Positions 42,340-51,774 of a DNA stretch of 64,000 nucleotides are shown here, piece by piece; positions within the stretch are counted from its first letter, which is position 1; each line of letters starts with the position of its first letter. A program made the translations under genes and the position numbers. The stretch comes from SHVZ01 sp041906305 (GTDB taxonomy: Bacteria; Pseudomonadota; Alphaproteobacteria; SHVZ01), in NCBI GenBank assembly GCA_041906305.1, contig JAYRJL010000001.1, positions 682,001 to 746,000 of the forward strand. The letters are read 5' to 3'. Below the pieces are notes generated by a model. It had not been told where the DNA came from and did not search any database. It saw nothing but the letters and a program-made list of their open reading frames with translations.

Positions 42340-43035
42340 ATGGTCGCGAAGCCGCCGAAATACGTCGTCAACCCGATGCCGGCGCAGGCGCCCTCGGCGC
42401 TGATCGAGAAGCTGAAGAAGGTAGAGACCGCCAGCATCGGTCACTTCCGCCATATCGGCTTCATGGACATCGGCATGAAGCCGATCGTCGACGGCAAGCA
42501 TATCGTCGGCACCGCCGTGACCCTGGCGATTCCCGGCCAGGACTCGACCCTGCTGCATCATGCGGCGGGATTGCTGAGGCCGGGCGACGTGCTGGTGATC
42601 GATCGTCTCGGCGACACCAAGCATGCCTGCTTCGGGGGCGGCGTCTGCGTCGCGGTCAAGACCTCCGGCGCGGTCGCGGCGATCCTCGACGGGCCCTGCA
42701 CCGATCCGTCCGAGATCAGGCGCGAGGACTTTCCGCTCTGGTGCCGCGGCGTCTCGCCGATCACCACGCGGGTCTACGACATCGGCGGCAGCATGAACGT
42801 CGCCGTGTCCTGCGGCGGTGCCGCGGTGAGCCCCGGCGACATCATCGTCGCCGACGAGAACGGCGTGCTGGTGCTTCCCGTGGCCGACGCGGAAGCCGCG
42901 GCCGAGGAGGGCTGGACGCGCCAGGAACGGAGTGGACGCAACCAGGACAAGGTCCGGAACGGCGAGAAGATCGGGAATCTTTCCGGCGCCACCGCCAAGG
43001 TGCTGGCGGCGCTGGCGGCCGAGGGCAAGAGCTAG
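42340..43035 (+). CDS. RraA-like family protein
   Basis: 231-residue product of the RraA/HMG aldolase-like family (formerly annotated dimethylmenaquinone methyltransferase). The pattern is HFRHIGFMDIGMKPI, VGTAVTLAIPGQDSTLLHHA, PGDVLVIDRLGDTKHACFGG, and GAVAAILDGPCTDPSEIR. Aldolase-type members need the Arg and Asp at GDxxxxx-R-D; the region here is similar but not identical. It comes 22 bases after the importer and may process its substrate. Its stop overlaps the convergent terB-like gene by four bases. Confidence 0.85.
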   Translation: MVAKPPKYVVNPMPAQAPSALIEKLKKVETASIGHFRHIGFMDIGMKPIVDGKHIVGTAVTLAIPGQDSTLLHHAAGLLRPGDVLVIDRLGDTKHACFGGGVCVAVKTSGAVAAILDGPCTDPSEIRREDFPLWCRGVSPITTRVYDIGGSMNVAVSCGGAAVSPGDIIVADENGVLVLPVADAEAAAEEGWTRQERSGRNQDKVRNGEKIGNLSGATAKVLAALAAEGKS

Positions 43036-43493
43036 CTCTTCAGCGCCTTCAGCTTGTCGAGCGCGCTCTGGCGGGCGAGCGCGCGGTCGCGGTCGGGGAC
43101 GTGCAGCAGCCCGGCGATGCGCCGGAGCAGCATGTCCTCGTGCGGGTCGAGCACGCCGTCGGCATAGGCGACCTTCCACATCAGCTCGAGGATCTGCGCC
43201 CGGTCCTCGGGCTCCATCGCCTGGCAGATCCTCTGCGTGAAGGGGAAGAGCTGGGTCGAGTTGCGGACCGCCTTCTCGGCGGCGGCGATCAGCTCGCGCA
43301 CCTCGTCTGGCGGCAACGAGAACCTGGCCGTGAGCACGTGTTCGATCACGGCGCGCTCGGCCGCATCGAAGCGGTCGTCCATCCGCTCGGCCTCGATCAG
43401 AAGCGCTGCGACCGCGAGCTCGAAATCCTTCGCCTTCTTCGCCGGAGCCGGCTGGGCGTTGCCGGTCAGGAAGTCGAGCAGGCGGTCGATCAC
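43032..43493 (-). CDS. TerB-family tellurite-resistance-like protein
   Basis: 153-residue acidic helical protein with the TerB-like Asp/Glu pattern: AALLIEAERMDDRFDAAERAVIEHVL and MWKVAYADGVLDPHEDMLLRRIAGLL, each a helix-loop with acidic residues. These domains may bind metal; the role is uncertain. GTG 43493 is the family-like start (IDRLLDFLTG); a longer frame to 43562 would overlap the preceding gene. It follows the phosphohexomutase gene by ten bases. Confidence 0.82.
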   Translation of the reverse strand: MIDRLLDFLTGNAQPAPAKKAKDFELAVAALLIEAERMDDRFDAAERAVIEHVLTARFSLPPDEVRELIAAAEKAVRNSTQLFPFTQRICQAMEPEDRAQILELMWKVAYADGVLDPHEDMLLRRIAGLLHVPDRDRALARQSALDKLKALKS

Positions 43494-43503
43494 CGGGCGC
43501 GCC

Positions 43504-44907
43504 CTAGTGGGCGGCGCTGGTGCTCTCGACCAGCTCGACCCCGGCCGAGGCCAGCGCCGCACGGAGATCGGCCTTGAGCCGGTCGAGACCGGCTTCGTCG
43601 GTCGACTCGCAGCGTGCGGTCAGTGCCGCCTGGGTGTTGGAGGCGCGGAGCAGCCACCAGCCGTCGGCGGTCTTCACGCGGACGCCGTCGATGTCGATCG
43701 CGGTACGGCCGTCGTTCTGCCGGGCGACCCAAGCCTTCACCTCCTCGACCACCTGGAACTTGCGCTCCTCGGGACAGGAGAAGCGGAGCTCCGGCGTGTT
43801 GACCGCCTTGGGCAGGCGCTCCTTGAGCTCGGCCAAGGTGACCGACGGGTTGTTGGCGAGGATCTGGATCAGGCGGACGCCGGCGAACAGCGCGTCATCG
43901 AAGCCGTACCAGCCGTCGCCGAAGAAGACGTGACCGCTCATCTCGCCGGCGAGCGGGGCCTGCATCTCGGCCATCTTCGCCTTCACCAGCGAGTGGCCGG
44001 CCTTCCACATCACCGGCTTGCCGCCATGCTGGGAGACCCAGTCGAAGAAGCCCTGAGAGGTCTTCACGTCGGCGATGATCGCGGCACCCTTGTGCTTCTT
44101 CAGCACGTCCTCGGATGCGAGGATCGCCAGCAGCTGGTCGCCCCAGAGGATGCCGCCCTGGTTGTCGACCACGCCGATGCGGTCGCCGTCGCCGTCGAAG
44201 CCGATGCCGAGATCGGCGCCGACCTCGCGCACCTTCTCGATCATCTGCTGCAGGTTCTCGGCGACGGTCGGGTCCGGGTGATGGTTCGGGAAGTCGCCGT
44301 CGACCTCGACGTTGAGCAGGTAGTGGCTGGACTCGAGCCGCATCGAGACGTCGTTGACCGACGGGCCGGCGGCGCCGTTGCCGGTGTCCCAGACGATCTT
44401 GAGCTGGCGGTCGAGCCTGATGTCGCGCATGACGCGGTCGGCGTAGACGTCGCGGAGATCGCGCTGCTCGACCTTGCCCTGGCCCTGGGCGTAGCGCCCG
44501 TCGGCGGCGATGCGGCCCAGGCGCAGGATCGACTGGCCGTAGAACGCCTTCCGGCCCAGCATCATCTTGAAGCCGTTGTAGGCCGGCGGGTTGTGCGACC
44601 CGGTGATCATCACGCCGCCGTCGGTGCCGAGCTCGAAGACCGAGAAATAGAGGGTCGGCGTCGACACCCGGCCGATGTCGATCACGTCGACGCCGGTCGA
44701 GGTCAGCCCTTCGATCAGCGCCGCCGAGAGCTCGGGCGAGGAGTGACGGCCGTCGCGGCCGACGCTGACCCGCCGTCCGCCGGCTTCGCGCACCACGGTG
44801 CCGAAGCTCATGCCCACCGCACGCGCGTCGGCGGCGGACAGGGTCTCGCCGACGCGGCCACGGATGTCGTATTCGCGAAGGACGGTCGGGTGGAAGTCGT
44901 GGCGCAT
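43504..44907 (-). CDS. Phosphomannomutase/phosphoglucomutase
   Basis: Alpha-D-phosphohexomutase interconverting hexose 1- and 6-phosphates. The 467-residue product (AlgC type) has the N-terminal FHPTVLREYDIRGRVG, the catalytic phosphoserine loop TGSHNPPAYNGFKMM near residue 105, the magnesium loop GFDGDGDRIGVVD near residue 245, the sugar-binding GEMSGHVFF, and a C-terminal phosphate-binding SNTQAALTARCE. Its start is eight bases past the ugd stop. It feeds the GalU and Ugd reactions. Confidence 0.95.
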   Translation of the reverse strand: MRHDFHPTVLREYDIRGRVGETLSAADARAVGMSFGTVVREAGGRRVSVGRDGRHSSPELSAALIEGLTSTGVDVIDIGRVSTPTLYFSVFELGTDGGVMITGSHNPPAYNGFKMMLGRKAFYGQSILRLGRIAADGRYAQGQGKVEQRDLRDVYADRVMRDIRLDRQLKIVWDTGNGAAGPSVNDVSMRLESSHYLLNVEVDGDFPNHHPDPTVAENLQQMIEKVREVGADLGIGFDGDGDRIGVVDNQGGILWGDQLLAILASEDVLKKHKGAAIIADVKTSQGFFDWVSQHGGKPVMWKAGHSLVKAKMAEMQAPLAGEMSGHVFFGDGWYGFDDALFAGVRLIQILANNPSVTLAELKERLPKAVNTPELRFSCPEERKFQVVEEVKAWVARQNDGRTAIDIDGVRVKTADGWWLLRASNTQAALTARCESTDEAGLDRLKADLRAALASAGVELVESTSAAH

Positions 44908-44915
44908 GGCGACCC

Positions 44916-46247
44916 TCAGTGGCTCTTGGCGGTGCCGTTCTTCGGGCGGCGGCCGACACAGGTATACGCGATGCCGGCCTCGGCCATCTGGTCGGGATCG
45001 TAGAGGTTGCGGAGATCGACGATCACCGGCTTCTTCATCGCCTGCTTCACCCGATCCAAGTCGAGCGAGCGGAATTCGTTCCACTCGGTGAGGATCGTCG
45101 CGGCGTCCGCGCCTTCCATCGCCTCGTAGGCCTTCTCGCAGAGGGTGATCCCCTGGATCATGTGCTTGGCCTCGGCCATGCCGGCCGGGTCGTAGGCCCG
45201 GACGTTGGCGCCGAGCTTCACCAGCTCCGGCACGATGTCGAGGCTGGGGCTGTCGCGCATGTCGTCGGTGTCGGCCTTGAAGGTGAGGCCGAGCACGGCG
45301 ACGGTCTTGCCCTTGACGCTGCCGCCGAGCGCGTCGGCGACGCGCTTGGCCATGGCGCGCTTGCGCTTGTCGTTGACGTCGACGACGGTCTCGATGATGC
45401 GCAGCGGCGAGCCGAAGTCCTGGGCGGTCTTGACCAGCGCCAGCGTGTCCTTGGGGAAGCAGGAACCGCCGTAGCCGGGTCCGGGCTGCAGGAACTTGCG
45501 GCCGATGCGGGAATCCAGGCCGATGCCCTCGGCGACGTCGTGCACGTCGGCGCCGACCTTCTCGCAGAGATCGGCGATCTCGTTGATGAAGGTGATCTTG
45601 GCGGCGAGGAAGGTGTTGGCCGCGTACTTGATCAGCTCCGAGCTCTCGAGCGTGGTGTAGACGATCTTCTTGCCGTCCTGCTCGAGCGGACGATAGAGGC
45701 GTCCCATCACCTCGCGGGCGCGCGCGCCCGAAGTGCCGATGACCACGCGATCGGGATTCATGAAGTCGCCGATGGCGGCGCCTTCGCGCAGGAATTCCGG
45801 GTTGGAGACGACGTCGAAGTCGGCATCCTTCCGCGTCTCTTTGATGATGCGGGCGACCTCGCGGCCGGTACCGACCGGCACCGTCGACTTGGTGACGACC
45901 ACGGTGTAGTGGGTCAGCGCTTCCGCGATCTCCTTTGCGGCGCCGTAGACATAGGAAAGGTCGGCATGGCCGTCGCCGCGGCGGCTGGGCGTGCCGACGG
46001 CGATGAACACCGCGTCCGCTTCGGCGACCGCCGGCTTGAGGTCGGTGGTGAAGGAGAGACGGCCTGCCTTCACGTTGGCTTCGACCAGCTGGTCCAGGCC
46101 CGGCTCGTAGATCGGCATGATGCCGCGCTTGAGGCGCTCGATCTTCGAGACGTCCTTGTCGACGCAGGTGACGGTGATGCCGAACTCGGAGAAGCAGGCG
46201 CCGGAAACCAGGCCGACATAGCCGGTGCCGATCATGGCGATACGCAT
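44916..46247 (-). CDS. ugd: UDP-glucose 6-dehydrogenase
   Basis: NAD-dependent oxidation of UDP-glucose to UDP-glucuronate. 443 residues: Rossmann motif MIGTGYVGLVSG at the start, FIAVGTPSRRGDGHADLSYV near residue 85, the catalytic Cys in GPGYGGSCFPKDT near residue 263, and a C-terminal UDP-binding domain with LGLTFKADTDDMRDSPSLDI. The product is a precursor of exopolysaccharide or LPS glycans. It lies between galU (31 bases upstream) and the phosphohexomutase gene. Confidence 0.97.
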   Translation of the reverse strand: MRIAMIGTGYVGLVSGACFSEFGITVTCVDKDVSKIERLKRGIMPIYEPGLDQLVEANVKAGRLSFTTDLKPAVAEADAVFIAVGTPSRRGDGHADLSYVYGAAKEIAEALTHYTVVVTKSTVPVGTGREVARIIKETRKDADFDVVSNPEFLREGAAIGDFMNPDRVVIGTSGARAREVMGRLYRPLEQDGKKIVYTTLESSELIKYAANTFLAAKITFINEIADLCEKVGADVHDVAEGIGLDSRIGRKFLQPGPGYGGSCFPKDTLALVKTAQDFGSPLRIIETVVDVNDKRKRAMAKRVADALGGSVKGKTVAVLGLTFKADTDDMRDSPSLDIVPELVKLGANVRAYDPAGMAEAKHMIQGITLCEKAYEAMEGADAATILTEWNEFRSLDLDRVKQAMKKPVIVDLRNLYDPDQMAEAGIAYTCVGRRPKNGTAKSH

Positions 46248-46278
46248 GGCGAACGTCCGTTGACTGAGGAAGCGGGAA

Positions 46279-47148
46279 CTACTGGTAGCGGCGAAGGATG
46301 TCTCGCATGCGGTCGACCATGTCGGGCCGCTTCAGCGAGAAGGCGATGTTTGCGTCGATGAAGCCGACGCGCGTGCCGCAGTCGAAGCGCCGGCCTTCGA
46401 ACAGCACGCCGTGGAAGGGATGGGTCCCGATCATCTTGGCCATCGCGTCGGTCAGCTGGATCTCGCCGCCGGCGCCGCGCTCGAAGCGCTCGAGATGGCC
46501 GAAGACATCCGGCTGCAGGATGTAGCGACCGATGACGGCGAAGTTCGACGGGGCGCTTTCGGGCTCTGGCTTCTCGACCAAACCCTTGACCTCGATGAGC
46601 TGGTCACGGGTCTTGCCCGGCGCGATGACGCCGTAGCTCTTGGTCATCTGGCGCTCGACTTCCATGACGGCGACCAGGTTGCCGCCGGTGCCGTCGTAGT
46701 GGTCGACCATCTGCTTGAGGCAGGGCGTGTCGGAAAGAATCATGTCGTCGGCCAGCAGCACCGCGACCGGCTCGTCGCCGACCAGGTTGCGGGCGCACCA
46801 GACGGCGTGGCCGAGGCCGAGCGGATCCTGCTGGCGGGTGTAGGCGACCTGGCCCGGCTTCAGCATCCAGGACGAGATGTCGGCCAGCTCCTGGTATTTG
46901 GAGCGCTTCTGCAGCGTCTCCGACAGCTCGTAGGAGTGGTCGAAATGGTCCTCGATCGCGGTCTTGCCGCGGCCGGTGACGAAGATGAACTCCTCGATCC
47001 CGGCGGCCTTCGCCTCTTCGACCGCATACTGGATGATCGGCTTGTCGACGACCGTCAGCATCTCTTTCGGCAACGCCTTGGTCGCCGGCAGGAAGCGCGT
47101 GCCCAGCCCGCCGACCGGGAAAATCGCTTTGCGCACCCGCTTCGTCAT
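46279..47148 (-). CDS. galU: UTP-glucose-1-phosphate uridylyltransferase
   Basis: Makes UDP-glucose, the substrate of the next gene's product. 289 residues with the nucleotide-binding PVGGLGTRFLPATKALPKEML at the start, the DKPIIQYAVEEA segment, a conserved VLLADDMIL loop near residue 130, and the later VEKPEPESAPSNFAVIGRYIL. This is the first gene of a galU-ugd-phosphohexomutase-terB unit. Confidence 0.97.
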   Translation of the reverse strand: MTKRVRKAIFPVGGLGTRFLPATKALPKEMLTVVDKPIIQYAVEEAKAAGIEEFIFVTGRGKTAIEDHFDHSYELSETLQKRSKYQELADISSWMLKPGQVAYTRQQDPLGLGHAVWCARNLVGDEPVAVLLADDMILSDTPCLKQMVDHYDGTGGNLVAVMEVERQMTKSYGVIAPGKTRDQLIEVKGLVEKPEPESAPSNFAVIGRYILQPDVFGHLERFERGAGGEIQLTDAMAKMIGTHPFHGVLFEGRRFDCGTRVGFIDANIAFSLKRPDMVDRMRDILRRYQ

Positions 47149-47310
47149 ACCCGCTCCGTCCGGAGTCTTAAGGAGTCTCTAGGGCGGGGTCCCCCGGCCG
47201 CGGCGCTTATTGCCATAGCCCGTTAGCCCCCGCAAGGCAGGGGCGACTATCGGTCGGGATTGCGGCGCGGCGAGGGCGGGGGCGGGGCCGGGCAAAGGCG
47301 GCCGCCGGCA

Positions 47311-48027
47311 TTAACCTTCGCCCAGCAGCACGTCCTTGGCCCGGTTGATCTGGGCGGCGAGAAAGGTCGATCCGCCGCGGTCCGGATGGTTGGCCAGCAT
47401 CAGCCGGCGATGGGCTTCCCGGATCTGCGCGGGGGTCGCGCCCTCGGCGAGGTCCAGGACCTGCAGCGCCTCCGCCCGCGACATGCTGCCGCTGGGGGGA
47501 GGGGAGGAAGAGGAAGGAGAGGAGGAATCGCCGCCGGCATCCCGCCACCCGGGGTGCTCCCTGTCGAGGAAGGCTTCCAGGACCTGGACCGTCGCCGGAT
47601 CGGCCCGCGCCTCGTCCAAGAGCTCGACCGTCTCCGCCGAGGTGAGGTCTTCCAGGCGTCGGTCCCGGTGGCGCCCGGCAATGACCTCGCCCGTCATGCG
47701 GCCCGTCGCATGGTCGAGTGCAACCTTGAGGAAGGCCGTGTCGAGCGACGAGCCACCGGTCGAACTGGGCCCAGAGGAGGTCCGGGTCGGGAACAGGATC
47801 TGGCGCAGCCGCCCCCAGCGGATGAGGAGCGGGAGGATGGCGCCGAGCGCCGTGCCCATGGCCGCCAGGTTGCCGCGGAGGAAGAGGAAGAGCGCCAGCG
47901 CGCCGAGGCCGGCACCCCCGACCCATTTGACGCCGACCGCGAGCTTCTTCGGATCCGCGGCCAGGAACGCCCGCGCCATCATCCAGACGCAGGCGAGGAA
48001 CACGAGGCCGCCGAGGAGATAGATCAT
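47311..48027 (-). CDS. Membrane-anchored J-domain protein
   Basis: 238-residue DnaK cochaperone-like protein with the J domain at the C terminus (about residues 180-238): EALQVLDLAEGATPAQIREAHRRLM followed by the HPD motif in NHPDRGGSTFLAAQINRAKD. The N terminus has two or three membrane helices. This resembles the Tim14/Pam18 type. A Ser/Pro-rich linker separates the parts. It starts one base after the VWA gene ends and belongs to the mipZ unit. Confidence 0.9.
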   Translation of the reverse strand: MIYLLGGLVFLACVWMMARAFLAADPKKLAVGVKWVGGAGLGALALFLFLRGNLAAMGTALGAILPLLIRWGRLRQILFPTRTSSGPSSTGGSSLDTAFLKVALDHATGRMTGEVIAGRHRDRRLEDLTSAETVELLDEARADPATVQVLEAFLDREHPGWRDAGGDSSSPSSSSPPPSGSMSRAEALQVLDLAEGATPAQIREAHRRLMLANHPDRGGSTFLAAQINRAKDVLLGEG

Positions 48028-48726
48028 CTAGCCGAGCCGGTGGGTCAGCAGCAGCGCTGCGCCGCCGGTCTTCTTCGCGTGGTGCTCGAGCGCCGCGCGC
48101 CCGCCCGCGGCGTAGACCGCGACCGCCGACAGGAGCTCGCGGAGCTGCCTGGCCGAACCGGCGTCGAAGGGGCAGTAGGCGCCCTTGGAGAGGCGCGCGA
48201 TCTCGCGGAACACGCCGGCCGGCTGCTCGCCGCCGCCTTCGTGGAAGACGAAGACCGGAACGCCGAGCAAGCCCAGCTCGCCGGCCTTCCGGCAGACGAC
48301 GTCGGCATTTTCCTCGAAGGCGTCGCCGACGAAGACGAGGGCCGCGACGCGCCGCGCCTTGGCCTCCTCGACGGTATGCGCCAGCACGCGTTCGATCTGC
48401 GTCTGCCCGCCCTGGCAGTCGACGCCGGTCATGTGGTGGAGAAGGGCGCCGGACTCGGCGACCCAAGGGCTCGCGTAGAAGTCGGCGAAGCCGCGATAAT
48501 AGACGAGCTGCAGGTCGAGCCCGCCCAATGCCTGCGTCTCGCGGAACATATCGCCCTGCAGCCGGGTCGCCTGATCCCAGGTCGGCTGCCGACTGAGCGT
48601 CGCATCGAGCGCGAAGACAAGGCGGCCGCGCTGGCCGGACGGCACCGGCGCCGGCGCGGCACGGACCTTGGCGAGAAACGCATCGACGGCCGCCTGGCCG
48701 GCGGTCGGAAGCTTCGTGCCGCTCAT
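48028..48726 (-). CDS. VWA-like domain protein
   Basis: 232-residue protein with a von Willebrand A-like fold. The first strand VFALDATLSRQPTW contains a degenerate MIDAS D-x-S-x-S (D-A-T-L-S), with a Thr later in HHMTGVDCQGGQTQIERVL, and AALVFVGDAFEEN as the third metal-site element. The MIDAS match is imperfect, so metal binding is uncertain. It lies 25 bases after mipZ and abuts the J-domain gene. Confidence 0.75.
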   Translation of the reverse strand: MSGTKLPTAGQAAVDAFLAKVRAAPAPVPSGQRGRLVFALDATLSRQPTWDQATRLQGDMFRETQALGGLDLQLVYYRGFADFYASPWVAESGALLHHMTGVDCQGGQTQIERVLAHTVEEAKARRVAALVFVGDAFEENADVVCRKAGELGLLGVPVFVFHEGGGEQPAGVFREIARLSKGAYCPFDAGSARQLRELLSAVAVYAAGGRAALEHHAKKTGGAALLLTHRLG

Positions 48727-48751
48727 CGCCCCATTATATAGGAACGGGACC

Positions 48752-49582
48752 TCAGCCTGCCGAGGCCAGCGCCTCGGGCAACGGGATCTTGAGGGCTTCC
48801 AGCAGCATCCGCACTTCCTGGCGGGCGGCGACGTGGCTGAGCTTCAGCTGCTGGTCGGGCTCGGCCTCGACCAGGTCCATGAGGGTCAGCCCCTTGAGGA
48901 ACAGCTCGCGGAAGATCACGCGCTCGGAGAAGCCCTGGACGAAGCGGAACCCGATCCGCTTCGAGAGCTTCTCCAGCACGCGGCCCATCTCGCGCTTGTT
49001 GCGGGCGTCGAGCGCCGAGAGGCGGTTGCGCATGACGATCCAGTCGATCGAGCCGCGGTCGCGGATCGCGCGCTGCTTGCGGCTTTCCCAGACCAGCTCC
49101 GAATAGGCGCCGGGCCGCTGGATCGCCAGCGTGTCGGGATCGAGGAGGGCCAGCACGTCGAGGTCGACGAAGCTGTCGTTGAGCGGCGTCACCAGCGTGT
49201 CGGCATGGGCATGACCGAGGCGGCCGAGGAAGTTGTCGGAGCCGGCGCAGTCGATGACCAGGTAGTCCTGGGTCGAGGACAGCTCCTCGAACGCCGTCTC
49301 GAAACGGCGGCGCTCGTCGACCGCCGCCTCGGCCAGGTCGGCCGCCTCGGAGCGTGCGATCGGCACATGGGTCGGCAGCGGCAGCTTGTCGGCGCCGAGA
49401 GTGATCGCGCGGGCCGAGCGGTTGGCGGCGTAGCGGGTCAACGTGCCTTGCCGCGCGTCCAGGTCCATCGAGCCGACGCGATAGCCCTGGCGCAGCAGCG
49501 CCACGACCAGATGCATCGCCGTGGTCGACTTGCCGGAGCCGCCCTTCTCGTTGCCGAGGACGATGACGTGGGCGCGCGTCAT
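48752..49582 (-). CDS. mipZ: Division-plane positioning ATPase MipZ
   Basis: ParA/MinD-superfamily ATPase that in alphaproteobacteria forms a polar gradient inhibiting FtsZ. The 276-residue product has the deviant Walker A NEKGGSGKSTTAMHL at residue 12, the second motif SMDLDARQGTLTRY near 40, and the LVIDCAGSDNF block. The C terminus LSHVAARQEVRMLLEALKIP is typical of MipZ. The ATG at 49582 overlaps the stop of the upstream oxidoreductase gene by four bases. Confidence 0.95.
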   Translation of the reverse strand: MTRAHVIVLGNEKGGSGKSTTAMHLVVALLRQGYRVGSMDLDARQGTLTRYAANRSARAITLGADKLPLPTHVPIARSEAADLAEAAVDERRRFETAFEELSSTQDYLVIDCAGSDNFLGRLGHAHADTLVTPLNDSFVDLDVLALLDPDTLAIQRPGAYSELVWESRKQRAIRDRGSIDWIVMRNRLSALDARNKREMGRVLEKLSKRIGFRFVQGFSERVIFRELFLKGLTLMDLVEAEPDQQLKLSHVAARQEVRMLLEALKIPLPEALASAG

Positions 49583-51636
49583 GCTTCGGCCCTGATCCAG
49601 ACGGCGGTGTCGTGGAACACGGCGCCGCCGGCGGGCGGGGCGGCATCCGAGCCGATCAGGACGTTGATGCCCTTGCCCTCGACATGGCGCGAGTTCGGCC
49701 AGATGCCTTCGGCGACGACGACGCCGGGGCGAAGGCCGGCGAACAGCTTCGCATGCAGCAGCACGTCGCCGCGCTTGTTGCCGACGCGCACCTTGCCGCC
49801 TTCGACGACGCCGAGCCTGTCCGCGTCGTCCGGATGCAGCAGCAGGCTCGGCCTTACCTCGCGCGCGACCGAGGTCGGCATCTCGGTGAAGCTGGTGTTG
49901 AGGAACTGGCGAGCCGGCGAGGTCGTCATCCGGAACGGATGCTCCTCGGTCGCCTTCTCGATCGTGTCGAGATGATCGGGCAGCGTCGGCATGCCGGCGA
50001 AGGCCGGGCCGATCGACTTCCAGTCCGGACGGAAGTGGAACCTCTTGTCGGAGGTGCCGAAGCCATCGAGGAAATGCGCCTTCTCGAACGGGATCGCGCA
50101 GTCGTGCCAGCGTGTCGCCTTGAGCGAGGCGGCATCGGGGAAGCCCGATGCCTTCAGCGTCCAGTCGCAGAGCTCCCAGGCGGTCATGTCGAAGGCGGGA
50201 TGCTCGGCGCCGAGGCGTTTGGCCAGGCCCTGCAGCACCTCGTGGTTCGAGCGGCTCTGGCCGTGCGCCTCGATCACCTTGGCGCCCATCTGGATGAAGG
50301 TGTGGCCGCCGCCCTGGTAGATGTCGTCGTGCTCGAGGAAGCTCGTCGCCGGCAGCACGACGTCGGCGTACTTCACCGTGTCGGTCGGCAGCTGCTCGTG
50401 CACGCAGAGGAACAGGTCCTCGCGTAGGAATCCCTTGATCACCTTGTTCTGCTCGGGCGCCACCACCGCGGGGTTGGTATTCTGCACCAGCATCGCCGTC
50501 ACCGGCGGGCCGCCCTGGAGCGCGTCGGGCTCGCCGACCAGCACCGGGCCGATCCGGCTCATGTCGAGGGTTCGAACGGTCGGATCGATCCGGTCCTTCC
50601 CCTCGATCATCGTCTTGTTCCAGGGGTAGATCGCGCTGTTGGAATAGAGCGCGCCGCCGCCCTTGTGCTGCCAGGCGCCGGTCAGCGCCGGGAGGCAGGT
50701 CGCGGCATGAAGCTGCGCGGCGCCGTTGCGCGAGCGGCTGAAGCCGTAGCCGACCCGCATGAACGCGTTCCTGGTGCGGCCGTAGAGGCGCGCGAAGTCG
50801 ATGATCTCCTGGGCCGGCACGCCGCAGATCTTCTCCGCCCACTCGGGCGTGCGGCTCGCGTAGTGCGCCTCGACCTCGGGCGAGAAGTCCGTGTACTTCG
50901 CCAGGTAGGCGCGGTCGGCGTAGCCCTCCTTCAGCAGCACGTGGCCGACCGCGGCGGCGAGCGCGCCGTCGGTGCCGGGCCTGACCATGAGGAAGATGTC
51001 GGCGGCCTCGGCGGTGCCGTTCCGGTAGACGTCGATATGGACCAGCTTGGCGCCGCGTTCCTTCCGCGCCTTGGCGACGTGGGTCATCACGTTGACCTGG
51101 GTCGCGACCGGGTTGCCGCCCCACATCACGATCAGGTCGGACTCCTGCATCTCGCGCGGGTCGAGGCCGCGCTTGGTGCCGTGGCCGGCGAGCCAGCCGG
51201 CGTCGGTCAGCGCGATGCAGATCGTGTTGCCCTGGCCTGAGTACTTCATCACGTGGCGCAGGCGGTGGATGCCGTCGCGCTGCACCAGGCCCATGGTGCC
51301 GGCGTAGTAGTAGGGCCATACCGTCTCGGGCCCGTACTTGGCGGCGGCCGCCTTGAAGGCGTCGGCGACCCGGTCGAGCGCCTCGTCCCAGCCGATCTCC
51401 TTGAACTGGCCCTTGCCCTTGGGCCCCGTGCGGAGCAGGGGGACGGTCAGCCGGTCCTTGTGATGGACCCGCTCGGCATAGCGCGCGGTCTTCGCGCAGA
51501 CGACGCCGGCCGTATAGGAGTTCTCGCGGGCGCCATGGACCCGGCCGATCGTGCGGGCATCCAATCGCTCGACCTCGAGCGCGCAGGTGCTCGGGCAGTC
51601 ATGCGGGCAGACCGATGGAACGATGTCGAGGGGCAT
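49579..51636 (-). CDS. Molybdopterin-containing oxidoreductase
   Basis: 685-residue enzyme of the DMSO-reductase superfamily. The N terminus binds a 4Fe-4S cluster via C-x3-C-x3-C (PSVCPHDCPSTC) and a further Cys near residue 47 (GVVCAKTARYAERV). The central molybdopterin domains have MKYSGQGNTICIALTDAGW, VMWGGNPVATQ and LVQNTNPAVVAPEQ. The end matches the dinucleotide-binding domain (RVGNKRGDVLLHAKLFAGLRPGVV). No partner subunit gene is nearby. The substrate is unknown; it overlaps mipZ by four bases. Confidence 0.9.
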   Translation of the reverse strand: MPLDIVPSVCPHDCPSTCALEVERLDARTIGRVHGARENSYTAGVVCAKTARYAERVHHKDRLTVPLLRTGPKGKGQFKEIGWDEALDRVADAFKAAAAKYGPETVWPYYYAGTMGLVQRDGIHRLRHVMKYSGQGNTICIALTDAGWLAGHGTKRGLDPREMQESDLIVMWGGNPVATQVNVMTHVAKARKERGAKLVHIDVYRNGTAEAADIFLMVRPGTDGALAAAVGHVLLKEGYADRAYLAKYTDFSPEVEAHYASRTPEWAEKICGVPAQEIIDFARLYGRTRNAFMRVGYGFSRSRNGAAQLHAATCLPALTGAWQHKGGGALYSNSAIYPWNKTMIEGKDRIDPTVRTLDMSRIGPVLVGEPDALQGGPPVTAMLVQNTNPAVVAPEQNKVIKGFLREDLFLCVHEQLPTDTVKYADVVLPATSFLEHDDIYQGGGHTFIQMGAKVIEAHGQSRSNHEVLQGLAKRLGAEHPAFDMTAWELCDWTLKASGFPDAASLKATRWHDCAIPFEKAHFLDGFGTSDKRFHFRPDWKSIGPAFAGMPTLPDHLDTIEKATEEHPFRMTTSPARQFLNTSFTEMPTSVAREVRPSLLLHPDDADRLGVVEGGKVRVGNKRGDVLLHAKLFAGLRPGVVVAEGIWPNSRHVEGKGINVLIGSDAAPPAGGAVFHDTAVWIRAEA

Positions 51637-51774
51637 GGCGTGGCCGCACCCTATCGCAGGGCCGATCCGGAAACAATTTCGACCGAACGCGCCGTGCGGT
51701 TTCATCGCAAGCCGGTCGGCGCCGCAGGTTTCGTCCGGTCGGCCTAGCTTGCGGGCCACTTCGCAGGAGTAGGG

